Below are positions 1-7,130 of a stretch of 14,460 nt of DNA, piece after piece (the stretch's first letter is position 1; each line of letters begins with the position of its first letter). Source of the stretch: Magnetococcales bacterium (GTDB lineage Bacteria; Pseudomonadota; Magnetococcia; Magnetococcales; Magnetaquicoccaceae); contig JADGCR010000038.1 of the NCBI GenBank assembly GCA_015228895.1, forward strand, positions 1-14,460, read 5' to 3'. The notes under the pieces were generated by a model, which saw nothing but the letters and a program-made list of their open reading frames with translations, had not been told where the DNA came from and did no database searches. The translations under genes and the position numbers were made by a program.

Positions 1-254
1 CAAAAAATGTGGCTCGGATAAGGTCATTTTATCTCCATAACCTCCCATTGTCCCCATTTTCCACCTGGTCTCATCCTCCCTTCCAGGGCCGCCCCCTGTT
101 GGCTTCCACACCTCTTACCCATTGTTTCTGAAAGAATAATACCGCAAAGACCAAAGAGACCGGGCAAAGCGCGCAAGCTTGGCGGCGAGATTTTATATAT
201 ATTAGAATATTTTAATATTATTAACAAACAATAAATAAAAATGAAATTATAGGG

Positions 255-283
255 TTGACAGATGATGCTGTCGTCATTAATCC
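255..283 (+). promoter_or_regulatory. Weak candidate sigma70-type promoter upstream of the DUF302/fcc genes
   Basis: TTGACA at 255-260 is a perfect -35 consensus. With a 17-base spacer the -10 position is TAATCC at 278-283, which matches TATAAT poorly. The AT-rich stretch just upstream (190-250) could serve as an UP element. The call rests mainly on the -35 hexamer and on position about 100 bases ahead of the first gene, so it is a guess. Confidence 0.25.
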
Positions 284-298
284 TCATATCCTCATCAA

Positions 299-338
299 GT
301 GTGACGTTGCATTCGCATTCTCAATACAACGTTCACAC
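299..338. repeat. Inverted repeat, possible operator or 5'UTR hairpin
   Basis: GTGTGACGTTG at 299-309 is the reverse complement of CAACGTTCACAC at 327-338 except for one extra base in the right arm. The 17-base loop contains GCATTC twice in tandem (309-320, sharing its first base with the left arm). It lies 40 bases upstream of the DUF302 start and about 20 bases after a candidate promoter, where a repressor or activator site or a leader hairpin would be expected. I do not recognise a specific regulator's site. Confidence 0.45.
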
Positions 339-378
339 ATGAAGCCAACATCCAAATGCGAACTACTGGAGGTCACAG

Positions 379-960
379 ATGGGGTTTATCAGAAACATAC
401 TGGCCGTGCTGGGTTTGGTGGTTGTCCTGGCGGGGGGTTATGGCTACGCCAAAATGTCCCCGATTCTGGCCCAATTGGACCCGGGCTACCGGGAGATGTA
501 TATGGACTTCGCCACCAGACTCCTGGAAACCCTGGATCCGGGTGAAGCCATGACCTGGTCGGTTCCGGTGGAAAATCCGGATCTTTCCCCCGATGATGTC
601 AAGGAGTCCTTGAAGAGTCTGGCGTCCGCCAACAATTTTCTGTTCGTGGGTGAAGCGAAATTCTACAAACAGGTGGAAGCCATTACCAACCAGCCGTACC
701 GGCACGTGGAATTTCTTTCCTTCTGCGACGCCAAGGTTGGCAAGATGATGGCGGATTACCGGGATGCCTATACGGCCTTCATGCCCTGTCGCATCGCCCT
801 GGTGCGTGATCAGAAAGGCAAACTGTGGCTACACTCCATGAATCTGGACATGATGATTCACGGAGGCCGACAACTACCACCCGAACTTAGAAAGGAGGCT
901 CTCAGAATTCGTGACGTGATCAAAAAATTGATGGCTGGCGCCGCCAAGGGGGAATTTTAA
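379..960 (+). CDS. Membrane-anchored DUF302 domain protein
   Basis: A 193-residue protein with a hydrophobic N-terminal segment at about residues 5-25 (signal anchor or uncleaved signal) and a soluble remainder facing the periplasm. Residues about 55-165 fit the DUF302 fold: an opening strand and helix, the phrase around EFLSFCDAKVGKMM, then FMPCRIALVRDQKGKLWLHS, which resembles the family's conserved 'lPcri.v..d.dGk' strand pair. The biochemical role of DUF302 is unknown. The start is supported by TGGAGG at 367-372, six bases ahead of the ATG. The gene lies 112 bases upstream of fccA on the same strand, so it may belong to the sulfide-oxidation transcript. Bases 961-1072 contain a short hairpin (CGAAC-GAAGG-GTTCG near 1026-1040) and another TTGACA (974-979) without a good -10, so fccA could also have its own promoter. 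Confidence 0.75.
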   Translation: MGFIRNILAVLGLVVVLAGGYGYAKMSPILAQLDPGYREMYMDFATRLLETLDPGEAMTWSVPVENPDLSPDDVKESLKSLASANNFLFVGEAKFYKQVEAITNQPYRHVEFLSFCDAKVGKMMADYRDAYTAFMPCRIALVRDQKGKLWLHSMNLDMMIHGGRQLPPELRKEALRIRDVIKKLMAGAAKGEF

Positions 961-1072
961 TCCAAATGCCTTTTTGACAGCTGACCCGGTGCTGTTGATG
1001 CAGAGACAGCGCGCACGGTGAATCCGAACGAAGGGTTCGCCAAACTTAATCGGTAGACAAGCGGAGGGAAAC

Positions 1073-1768
1073 ATGCAACTAAAAAAAATCCACATGTTGA
1101 TTCTCGCAGGTGGGTTGCTGGGAGGACTGACATTCGCCGTTGCCGCACAGGCAGCGGACGCCCCAGCATCCGCGGACGCGGAAAAGGCGGCCAAGGAAGC
1201 GGCCAAGGCCGCGGCCATAGCCGCACCACCGGCTGACAACGCCATGCTCGCCAATACCTGCGCCGGCTGTCACGGCACCAATGGGATTTCCGCCGGTCCC
1301 AGCATGCCCACGATCGCCGGGATGCCCAGTCCCTATCTGGAAAAGATCATGGCCGATTTCAAGAGCGGCAAGCGCCCCTCCACGATCATGGGTCGAATCG
1401 CCAAGGGTTACACCGAAGAGGAGACCAAACGGATCGCCGATTTCCTCTCCAAGACCAAATGGGCCAACGTCAGCAGTCACGCCAACTCACAGATGGCCAC
1501 CAAGGTGGATGCCAACAAGGCCAAGAGCGGCAAAAAACTGGTTGAAGCCCAAAAATGCGGCAAATGTCACGAAGACGATGGTCTCACCCAGGACGAGGAT
1601 ACCCCACGCATGGCGGGACAATGGGTGGATTATCTCCTGATCAAAATGCAGGACTTCAAAAACAAACATCTTGTGGTTCCGCAACCGGAGAAGATGCAGA
1701 AAGCCATCGACAAGCTGGCGGCGCCGGAACTGGAAGATATCGCCCATTTTTACGCCAGCAAGCGTTGA
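1073..1768 (+). CDS. fccA: Flavocytochrome c sulfide dehydrogenase, diheme cytochrome c subunit
   Basis: This 231-residue periplasmic cytochrome is the likely electron-accepting partner of FccB, passing electrons from sulfide oxidation to soluble or membrane c-type cytochromes. A signal peptide ends near residue 27 (AAQA). Two heme c sites are visible, CAGCH at 63-67 and CGKCH at 162-166, in two c4-like halves. Each half has a Met-containing segment that could supply the distal ligand (STIMGRIAKG in the first). Between the signal peptide and the first heme is an unusual Ala/Lys-rich stretch (about 28-55), probably a flexible or helical linker. The start has GGAGG at 1064-1068, four bases upstream. 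FccB starts 24 bases after the stop, supporting co-translation. A generic c4-type cytochrome is the alternative, but the neighbour makes FccA the better call. Confidence 0.88.
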   Translation: MQLKKIHMLILAGGLLGGLTFAVAAQAADAPASADAEKAAKEAAKAAAIAAPPADNAMLANTCAGCHGTNGISAGPSMPTIAGMPSPYLEKIMADFKSGKRPSTIMGRIAKGYTEEETKRIADFLSKTKWANVSSHANSQMATKVDANKAKSGKKLVEAQKCGKCHEDDGLTQDEDTPRMAGQWVDYLLIKMQDFKNKHLVVPQPEKMQKAIDKLAAPELEDIAHFYASKR

Positions 1769-1792
1769 GCAGGGCCAAAGGAGACCATGACT

Positions 1793-3076
1793 ATGTCGAA
1801 TTTCACACGTAGAGGTTTTGTCAAATTGACCGGCGGCATCGCTGCGTTGGGCGTGGTTTCGATGCCCACCTCGCGCGGCTTCGCGGCTTCCAAAAAACGG
1901 GTGGTGGTGATTGGCGGCGGTTACGGCGGTTCCATTGCCGCCAAATACATCCGCATGGCGGACGCCAATATCGATGTCACGCTGATCGAACAGAACAAGG
2001 ATTACTACTCCGGACCACTCTCCAACTGGGTGATCGCCGGCTTCCGCAGCCTCGAAGTCCAGAAATGGGGCTACGAGGGTCTCAAAAAGCACGGGGTGAA
2101 CGTGGTCATCGACCAGGTGACCTCCATCGACCCGGCGGCCAAAAGCGTGGGCACGGCGGGTGGCAAGAAATTCGAGTACGATCGGCTGATCGTCTCTCCC
2201 GGCATCGGCTTCAAGAGTATCGAAGGGTACGACGCGGAAGCCGAGAAAAAGATGCCCCACGCCTGGTTCGCCGGTCCTCAGACCACCGCGTTGGCCAAGA
2301 TGCTGGCAGACATGAAGGATGGCGACCCCTTTGTCCTGGTGGCGCCGCCGGACCCCTACCGCTGCCCCCCCGGACCCTACGAGCGGGCCAGTCTGGTGGC
2401 CCACTACCTGAAAAAGAACAAACCCAAATCCAAGGTGATCATCCTGGATCCCAAGGACAAGTTCTCCAAAATGGGTCTTTTCACCGCCGGATGGAAATCC
2501 CTCTACGGCTACGAAACCCCCAACAGCAACATCGAGTGGATTCCCGGCGCCCAGGGTGGCAAGGTCACCCGCGTGGATGCCAAGACCATGACCGTCTACA
2601 CGGACATGGCGGAGTTCAAAAGCTCCTGCATCAACATCATTCCGCCGAACAAGGCCGGAGCCATCGCGGAAAAGGCGGGTCTGACGGACGACAAGGGTTA
2701 CTGCCCGGTCAACCTGGAGACCTTCGAATCCAAGATTCACAAGGAGGTGCATGTCATCGGCGACGCTTCGGCCGCCCCCGGTCTGCCCAAGTCCGGTTAC
2801 GCCGCCAACTCGGAGGCGAAAATCTGCGCCGCCGCGGTGGTGAATCTTCTCAATGGCCGGCCCACCACCATTCCTTCCTATGTCAACACCTGCTACAGCC
2901 TGATCGGTCCCGAATACGGCATTTCGGTGGCCGGTGTCTACAAGCTGCATGAGGGCAAGATCGTCGAAGTCAGTGGCGGGGTCTCCCCGGACAAGGCCGA
3001 GGATTTCGTGCGCAAGCAGGAAGCGTTGTACAACGAAAGCTGGTATCAGAGCATCATGGCCGACACCTTCGGCTGA
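1793..3076 (+). CDS. fccB: Flavocytochrome c sulfide dehydrogenase, FAD-binding subunit
   Basis: A 427-residue periplasmic flavoprotein that oxidises sulfide to sulfur or polysulfide and passes electrons to FccA. A Tat signal with twin Arg at 6-7 (TRRGFVKLTGG) and a likely cut near FAA (30-32) fits export of a folded flavoprotein. The dinucleotide-binding motif is G41-x-G43-x-x-G46 in VVVIGGGYGG. Cys191 (in YRCPPGPYER) and Cys367 (in NTCYSLIG) match, by position, the redox-active cysteine pair of characterised flavocytochrome c (mature Cys161/Cys337 in Allochromatium, plus a signal of about 30 residues). The C-terminal third has the FCSD flavin-binding look, including HVIGDAS. I prefer ATG 1793 because AAAGGAG at 1777-1783 is nine bases from it and only three from ATG 1787. 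The gene ends at a strong terminator, so fccAB closes a transcript. Confidence 0.92.
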   Translation: MSNFTRRGFVKLTGGIAALGVVSMPTSRGFAASKKRVVVIGGGYGGSIAAKYIRMADANIDVTLIEQNKDYYSGPLSNWVIAGFRSLEVQKWGYEGLKKHGVNVVIDQVTSIDPAAKSVGTAGGKKFEYDRLIVSPGIGFKSIEGYDAEAEKKMPHAWFAGPQTTALAKMLADMKDGDPFVLVAPPDPYRCPPGPYERASLVAHYLKKNKPKSKVIILDPKDKFSKMGLFTAGWKSLYGYETPNSNIEWIPGAQGGKVTRVDAKTMTVYTDMAEFKSSCINIIPPNKAGAIAEKAGLTDDKGYCPVNLETFESKIHKEVHVIGDASAAPGLPKSGYAANSEAKICAAAVVNLLNGRPTTIPSYVNTCYSLIGPEYGISVAGVYKLHEGKIVEVSGGVSPDKAEDFVRKQEALYNESWYQSIMADTFG

Positions 3077-3106
3077 TCTCGGGAAACCATTCATCCGCAC
3101 CATGCG

Positions 3107-3135
3107 AAAGCGGGGCTTGACGCCCCGCTTTTCTT
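3107..3135 (+). terminator. Rho-independent terminator after fccB
   Basis: AAAGCGGGGC (3107-3116) pairs perfectly with GCCCCGCTTT (3122-3131) around a five-base TTGAC loop, and the 3' arm runs into TTTTCTT. It lies 30 bases past the fccB stop and separates fccAB from the diguanylate cyclase gene. Confidence 0.85.
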
Positions 3136-3171
3136 GCATTCGACCTGGACCCCTGCAACTCCGAGTTCGAC

Positions 3172-5013
3172 ATGAAGTTCAGCCAGACCAAGAAAAAGAT
3201 CCTCATCGTGGATGATGAACCCATCAACATCGCGATTCTCCAGGAACTGCTTTCCGAGGACCATGAAACGGCCATCGCCAGGAATGGCCGGGAGGCCCTG
3301 GAACTGGTCCCGGTCTTCAGGCCGGACATGATCCTGCTGGACGTCATGATGCCGGAGTTGGATGGTTACACAGTCTGTCAACGACTCAAGAGACACTCGG
3401 CCACCCGTGGCATCGCCGTCATTTTCGTCACCGCCAAGACCGAATCCGAGGACGTGGCCCGCGGCATGGCCCTGGGGGCGCTGGATTATATCGGCAAGCC
3501 CTTCCGCCCCGCCATCATCAAGGCGCGCATCCGCAGCCATGTCGAACGCATGGAGGCCCAGCACAATCTGTCGCTGGAAATGAAACGGGATCTCAAGGCC
3601 ATCCAGTCCCGACTGGCGATCAGCGCCCTGCTGGAGACCTCGCTGGAACCCCTGCCGTTGCAGAAGCAGCTGACGGTGGCTCTGGACATCATTCTCACCA
3701 TTCCCTGGCTGGCGGTGGAGTACAAAGGTTCCATTCACCTGTTCAACCCGGAGACCAACCTGCTGGAACTGGTGGCCCACCGCAATCTGGCCCCCCATCT
3801 GCTGCGGGCCTGTGGTCGCCTGAAGATGGGGCAGTGTCTGTGCGGTTTGGCGGCCCAAAAAAAAGAAATCGTGTTCAAGCACGATCTGGATGCGGAGCAC
3901 ACGGTCACCTTCGCGGGGATCCATCCCCATGGACACTACTGCACCCCGATTCTCTTCCAGGATCACCTTCTGGGAGTGCTCAACCTCTACGTCTCCCAGG
4001 GACACGAACGCTCACCGGAAGAGGATGCGCTGCTGGCCACCCTGGCCAACACCCTGGCCGGCATCATCCGCCACCGCAAGACCGAGCTGGCGCTGCTGGA
4101 GGAACGGCAGTTCATCTCCGCCATCCTGGAGACCACCTCGGCCCTGGTGGCGGTTTTGAACCCTGACGGGGCCATCGTCCGGTTCAATGCCGCCTGCGAG
4201 CTCCTGACCGGCCTCTCCGCCCAGTCCGCCTGCGGCAGACCCTTCTGGGACCCGGCGTGGACCCTGGAGGGGGATGTGGAAAAAATCCGGGAAACCGTGA
4301 TGATGACCGCGCAGGAACCAGCCACGGTGGCTTTTTTCAGCCGTTGGACCACGGGCAGCCGGGAACAGCGTTTCGTCTCCTGGACCCTCACCGTTTTGCA
4401 GGACGACGGGGGGGAGGTGAAAAATTTCATCGCCACCGGGATCGATGTCACCCAGCAGATGCTGGCGCAGCAGAGTCTGGAGCGTCTGGCCCACTACGAC
4501 CCCCTGACCGGCTTGCCCAACCGTCGGCTGTTCACGGTGTTTCTGCAACAGGCCATGGCGCGGAGTCGAAGGCGGCAGGGCGCCATGGCGGTTTTGTTCA
4601 TGGACCTGGATCGTTTCAAATCGGTCAACGACCATTTCGGCCACGACATTGGCGACCTCCTGTTGAGCGAAGCCGCGCAACGCATCCGCAGCTGTCTGCG
4701 GGAGAACGACATCGTGGCCCGCCTGGGTGGGGACGAGTTCACCATCATTCTGAGCGAGGAGGCGTTGCTGCCGGAGACCATCGGCATCGTGGCGCAAAAA
4801 ATCATCGACGGTTTGTCCGCGCCATTTTACCTGAACGGCCATACCTGTCATATTGGTGCCAGCATCGGTGTCAGTCTTTTTCCCGCGGACGGCGAGCAAC
4901 CCGAAGAGCTGTTGAAAAGGGCGGATCAGGCCCTGTACGCGGTCAAGAAGGGGGGCAGGAATCACTATTTGATGTATCAGGCCAACATGGAATCCGAGGT
5001 ATCGCCATCATGA
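3172..5013 (+). CDS. REC-GAF-PAS-GGDEF diguanylate cyclase response regulator
   Basis: A 613-residue cytoplasmic signalling protein predicted to make c-di-GMP from two GTP. Residues 8-125 form a receiver domain with acidic Asp14/Asp15, phosphoacceptor Asp57 (LLDVMMPE), Thr87 and Lys109 (KPF). A GAF domain follows at about 150-305 and contains a Cys/His-rich patch: Cys214, Cys222, Cys224, His243, His251/253/255, Cys257. A PAS domain spans about 315-430. The C-terminal GGDEF domain (about 440-605) has an intact GGDEF at 519-523 and an RxxD inhibitory site at 510-513 exactly five residues upstream, so product inhibition is expected. There is no EAL domain. No histidine kinase is nearby, so the phosphodonor is unknown. 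The Shine-Dalgarno sequence is weak. The stop codon overlaps the next gene's start (ATGA at 5010-5013), implying translational coupling with a cytochrome c. Confidence 0.92.
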   Translation: MKFSQTKKKILIVDDEPINIAILQELLSEDHETAIARNGREALELVPVFRPDMILLDVMMPELDGYTVCQRLKRHSATRGIAVIFVTAKTESEDVARGMALGALDYIGKPFRPAIIKARIRSHVERMEAQHNLSLEMKRDLKAIQSRLAISALLETSLEPLPLQKQLTVALDIILTIPWLAVEYKGSIHLFNPETNLLELVAHRNLAPHLLRACGRLKMGQCLCGLAAQKKEIVFKHDLDAEHTVTFAGIHPHGHYCTPILFQDHLLGVLNLYVSQGHERSPEEDALLATLANTLAGIIRHRKTELALLEERQFISAILETTSALVAVLNPDGAIVRFNAACELLTGLSAQSACGRPFWDPAWTLEGDVEKIRETVMMTAQEPATVAFFSRWTTGSREQRFVSWTLTVLQDDGGEVKNFIATGIDVTQQMLAQQSLERLAHYDPLTGLPNRRLFTVFLQQAMARSRRRQGAMAVLFMDLDRFKSVNDHFGHDIGDLLLSEAAQRIRSCLRENDIVARLGGDEFTIILSEEALLPETIGIVAQKIIDGLSAPFYLNGHTCHIGASIGVSLFPADGEQPEELLKRADQALYAVKKGGRNHYLMYQANMESEVSPS

Positions 5014-5435
5014 AAATTGGACACGCTCTCTCCTTGATCATGCTGCTGCTGCTGATCCTTCTGGCGGGAATGGCTTATAAAAGGTCTCTTGGCGACACGG
5101 AAATGGGCAAACTGCTGGCGGAAAACAATTGCGGAGTCTGCCATGATCTGACCTCCGCCCAGAAACGGGACAAGGGACCATACCTGTGGGAAATCCACAA
5201 CCGTCCCGCGGGTGTGGTGGATTTCCCCTTCAGCCCCGCCTTCAGAAAGTTGGTGGAGGAGACGCCCTTTGTCTGGGACGACGCCCAATTGGACCGCTGG
5301 CTCACCAATCCGGCCTCTTTCATCCCGCAAACCCGCATGGCCCAACACAGCAAGGAGCACCCCATCTCTTTCGACGGCATCAAAAGCGCTGGCAACCGCA
5401 AGGATCTCATCGCTTACCTGAAGACCCTCCGATGA
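5010..5435 (+). CDS. Membrane-anchored class I monoheme cytochrome c
   Basis: A 141-residue cytochrome with a hydrophobic N-terminus (about 7-23) that lacks a clear AxA cleavage site, so it is probably anchored to the inner membrane with the heme domain in the periplasm. The heme site is CGVCH at 41-45. Downstream GPYLW, NRPAG and FIPQTRM (Met110 as the likely sixth ligand) follow the pattern of cytochrome c2/c550-type proteins. It probably shuttles electrons between the sulfur-oxidising enzymes or tetraheme protein and a terminal oxidase or reductase; the partner is inference. The start is set by the ATGA overlap with the upstream cyclase stop, which would couple the two products. A longer reading in this frame, running from about 4257 inside the cyclase gene, is rejected because only the part after 5010 has cytochrome features. 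Confidence 0.88.
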   Translation: MKIGHALSLIMLLLLILLAGMAYKRSLGDTEMGKLLAENNCGVCHDLTSAQKRDKGPYLWEIHNRPAGVVDFPFSPAFRKLVEETPFVWDDAQLDRWLTNPASFIPQTRMAQHSKEHPISFDGIKSAGNRKDLIAYLKTLR

Positions 5436-5446
5436 GAGATCACCCC

Positions 5447-5476
5447 TTGCACTGACAAAAAAATCGGGTGTATTCT
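5447..5476 (+). promoter_or_regulatory. Weak candidate promoter ahead of the tetraheme cytochrome gene
   Basis: TTGCAC at 5447-5452 and TATTCT at 5471-5476 are 18 bases apart in the 132-base gap between the two cytochrome genes. Both hexamers are imperfect (three and four of six matches). No terminator is visible in the gap, so read-through from the cyclase/cytochrome transcript is also possible. Confidence 0.28.
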
Positions 5477-5567
5477 GCCAAAAGATTTTGCAGGAAGTTC
5501 GGTCAATCCGAACCAAAATGGCGTGTGCCTTGTCATATTTTCCCTTCAACGCGGAGCAATGGGGACC

Positions 5568-6161
5568 ATGTTCAAAAATCTGTTTGATTGGCTGAAGACC
5601 CCCAGCCAAAAGGCCGTTGGACTGATATTGATAGGCGGCTTTCTGGCGGGATTCGTCTTTTTCATTGTGTTCCATTTTGGCATGACCGCCACCAACAGCA
5701 TGGACATCTGCATCTCTTGTCACGAGATGGAGGGTGTCTATCAGGAATACAAGGAAAGCAAACACTACACCAACAAAATGGGTGTGCGGGCGACCTGCGC
5801 GGATTGTCATGTTCCCCATGGCAAGACGTTCGGGGATTGGGTTTCCAAGTTCTTCGTGAAGCTGGAGATCGGCAGCAAGGACATCTACCACCACTTCATC
5901 GGGACCTATCCCGACAAGGCCGCCTTCGAGAAGAAGCGTTGGGATTTGGCTCAAAACGTCCTCTCCCACATGAAGCACCGGGATTCCAAGGAGTGCCGGT
6001 ATTGTCATGCGTATGAGGCCATGAATCTGGAGGAACAGGACAAATCGGCTTCCAAGAAGCACAAGAAGATCATGGAAAGCAAGGACAAGACCTGCGTGGA
6101 TTGTCACACGGGGTTTGTGCACAAGATGCCGGAAGAGCCGGATAACGCGGCAAAGCCATAG
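5568..6161 (+). CDS. NapC/NirT-family tetraheme cytochrome c
   Basis: A 197-residue membrane-anchored multiheme cytochrome. One transmembrane helix spans about residues 16-38, followed by four heme c sites: CISCH (48-52), CADCH (77-81), CRYCH (143-147) and CVDCH (176-180). The first is followed by Glu-Met, like the CxxCHxM of NapC/NrfH proteins. Family members exchange electrons between the quinone pool and periplasmic redox partners. In this sulfur-oxidation setting it could feed electrons into the quinone pool or serve an unlinked reductase; the direction is not decided by sequence. I start at ATG 5568, where GGAG (5553-5556) lies eleven bases upstream; ATG 5559 is too close to that site, and a GTG at 5523 adds a non-family extension. 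soxY begins 68 bases downstream with no terminator between, so the two may be co-transcribed. Confidence 0.88.
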   Translation: MFKNLFDWLKTPSQKAVGLILIGGFLAGFVFFIVFHFGMTATNSMDICISCHEMEGVYQEYKESKHYTNKMGVRATCADCHVPHGKTFGDWVSKFFVKLEIGSKDIYHHFIGTYPDKAAFEKKRWDLAQNVLSHMKHRDSKECRYCHAYEAMNLEEQDKSASKKHKKIMESKDKTCVDCHTGFVHKMPEEPDNAAKP

Positions 6162-6229
6162 GAAGGGAACCTGTCGTAGCAACGATCTAACATCCACTTT
6201 ATCAAAAGCGGTATTGGAGGCAAGAGCAC

Positions 6230-6727
6230 ATGGGCATGCATCAAGACAACACACTGACCCGCAGAACCTTTCTCGGCGTTCTGGGCGCCACAGGGGCCGT
6301 TTGCGTGGCCACCGGTTTCACTGGTTTGCCGCGTTTGGCCGAAGCGGCGGACGCGCCCGAGGCGACCGTCAATGTCGATGAACTGATCGCCAAGGAGATG
6401 GGAGCCGGTTCCGTCGCTTTAGAGAAGGTCAAGATCGACACGCCCAGCAAGGCGGAGAATGGCGCCTTGATTCGGATGCCGATTTCGGTGGATCACCCCA
6501 TGGAACCGGACAACTACATCTCCTCGCTGGCGATTTATGTGGACAGCAATCCGAAGCCTTTGGTGGGACGGTTCGAATTCACCCCCGCTTCCGGCAAGGC
6601 CGAGGTGGAGCTGCGGATCAAGATGGCCAAGGCCTCCCAGGTGCGCGCCATTGCCAAGAGCAACAAGGGCAAACTGTATGGCGCCGTCATGACCATCGAG
6701 GTCGCGGAAGGCGGTTGCGCAGGCTGA
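6230..6727 (+). CDS. soxY: Thiosulfate/sulfur carrier protein SoxY
   Basis: A 165-residue periplasmic protein that, with SoxZ, carries sulfur intermediates on a C-terminal cysteine. The Tat signal has twin Arg at 11-12 (TRRTFLGVLG) and hydrophobic residues to about 25, with likely cleavage near AEA. The mature part shows the SoxY beta-sandwich pattern (IRMPISVDHPMEPDNYI, KASQVRAIAKSNKGKLYGA). The carrier cysteine is Cys163 in a terminal GGCAG, where the classical swinging arm is GGCGG, so the penultimate glycine is replaced by alanine. GGAGG at 6216-6220 is nine bases from ATG 6230; the internal ATG 6236 is less well placed. soxZ follows after 48 bases. SoxYZ here would receive sulfur from, or work beside, FccAB. 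Confidence 0.92.
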   Translation: MGMHQDNTLTRRTFLGVLGATGAVCVATGFTGLPRLAEAADAPEATVNVDELIAKEMGAGSVALEKVKIDTPSKAENGALIRMPISVDHPMEPDNYISSLAIYVDSNPKPLVGRFEFTPASGKAEVELRIKMAKASQVRAIAKSNKGKLYGAVMTIEVAEGGCAG

Positions 6728-6775
6728 AACCGGACACAATCAATCATTCCTAACGTTTAACGGTTGGAGACGATC

Positions 6776-7111
6776 ATGGCGGATATTGGAGAACCCAAAG
6801 TACGCGGCCCTGAAAAACCCCTCAAAAAGGGAGAGATGGCGCTCATCAAGACCCTCATCAAGCACCCCATGGAGAGCGGTCTGCGGAAGGACAAAGCCAC
6901 CGGGGAGACGGTCCCCGCGCATTATATCGAAACGATCACGGCGGAATACGGCGGAGCCACGGTCATGAAGACGACCTGGACCGGCGCGGTTTCCAAGAAC
7001 CCCTTCTTCTCGTTTTATCTCAAGGCGGACAAAACCGGCCCGGTGAATGTGACCTGGAAGGACAACAAGGGCCAGGAGTGGAAGGAAAAGGCGGAGATCA
7101 AGGTGGAGTAG
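6776..7111 (+). CDS. soxZ: Sulfur carrier subunit SoxZ
   Basis: A 111-residue partner of SoxY that forms the SoxYZ heterodimer presenting the carrier cysteine. The sequence is collinear with the family: ALIKTLIKHPMESGLRKD, ETITAEYGGATVMKTTWTG, NPFFSFYLKA and the closing VTWKDNKGQEWKEKAEIKVE. There is no signal peptide, as is usual, because SoxZ is known to be exported bound to Tat-targeted SoxY. The start is ATG 6776 with TTGGAGA at 6764-6770, five bases upstream; an in-frame TTG at 6764 is part of the ribosome binding site. The gene ends 19 bases before a strong hairpin terminator. No other sox gene is present in the window. Confidence 0.92.
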   Translation: MADIGEPKVRGPEKPLKKGEMALIKTLIKHPMESGLRKDKATGETVPAHYIETITAEYGGATVMKTTWTGAVSKNPFFSFYLKADKTGPVNVTWKDNKGQEWKEKAEIKVE

Positions 7112-7130
7112 TTTGGTTGAAGGCCACAAG

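Larger units (their letters stand above)
1..378. other. Non-coding upstream region with AT-rich patch
   Basis: No convincing gene lies in the first 378 bases. Bases 190-250 are strikingly AT-rich (runs of TATATAT, TTAATATTATT, AATAAATAAAA) against GC-rich neighbours, as expected for a regulatory region or a binding site for a nucleoid protein such as IHF or H-NS. That role is inference. A TTGACA at 255-260 and an inverted repeat at 299-338 lie between the patch and the first gene at 379. Bases 1-185 show nothing I can name. A short reverse-strand frame at 24-287 has a low-complexity translation and looks spurious. Confidence 0.5.

Noticed and set aside
24..287. Short reverse-strand frame in the upstream region
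   Set aside because: It crosses the AT-rich patch, has no ribosome binding site that I can see, and the translation resembles nothing known.
1487..3139. Long reverse-strand open frame (550 codons) over fccA/fccB
   Set aside because: It lies antisense to fccB, which has clear FAD, Tat and cysteine motifs. The translation has no recognisable domain, and its openness follows from GC-rich codon bias.
4977..6254. Reverse-strand open frame (425 codons) over the two cytochrome genes
   Set aside because: It is antisense to genes with five CxxCH motifs, and has no ribosome binding site or family resemblance.
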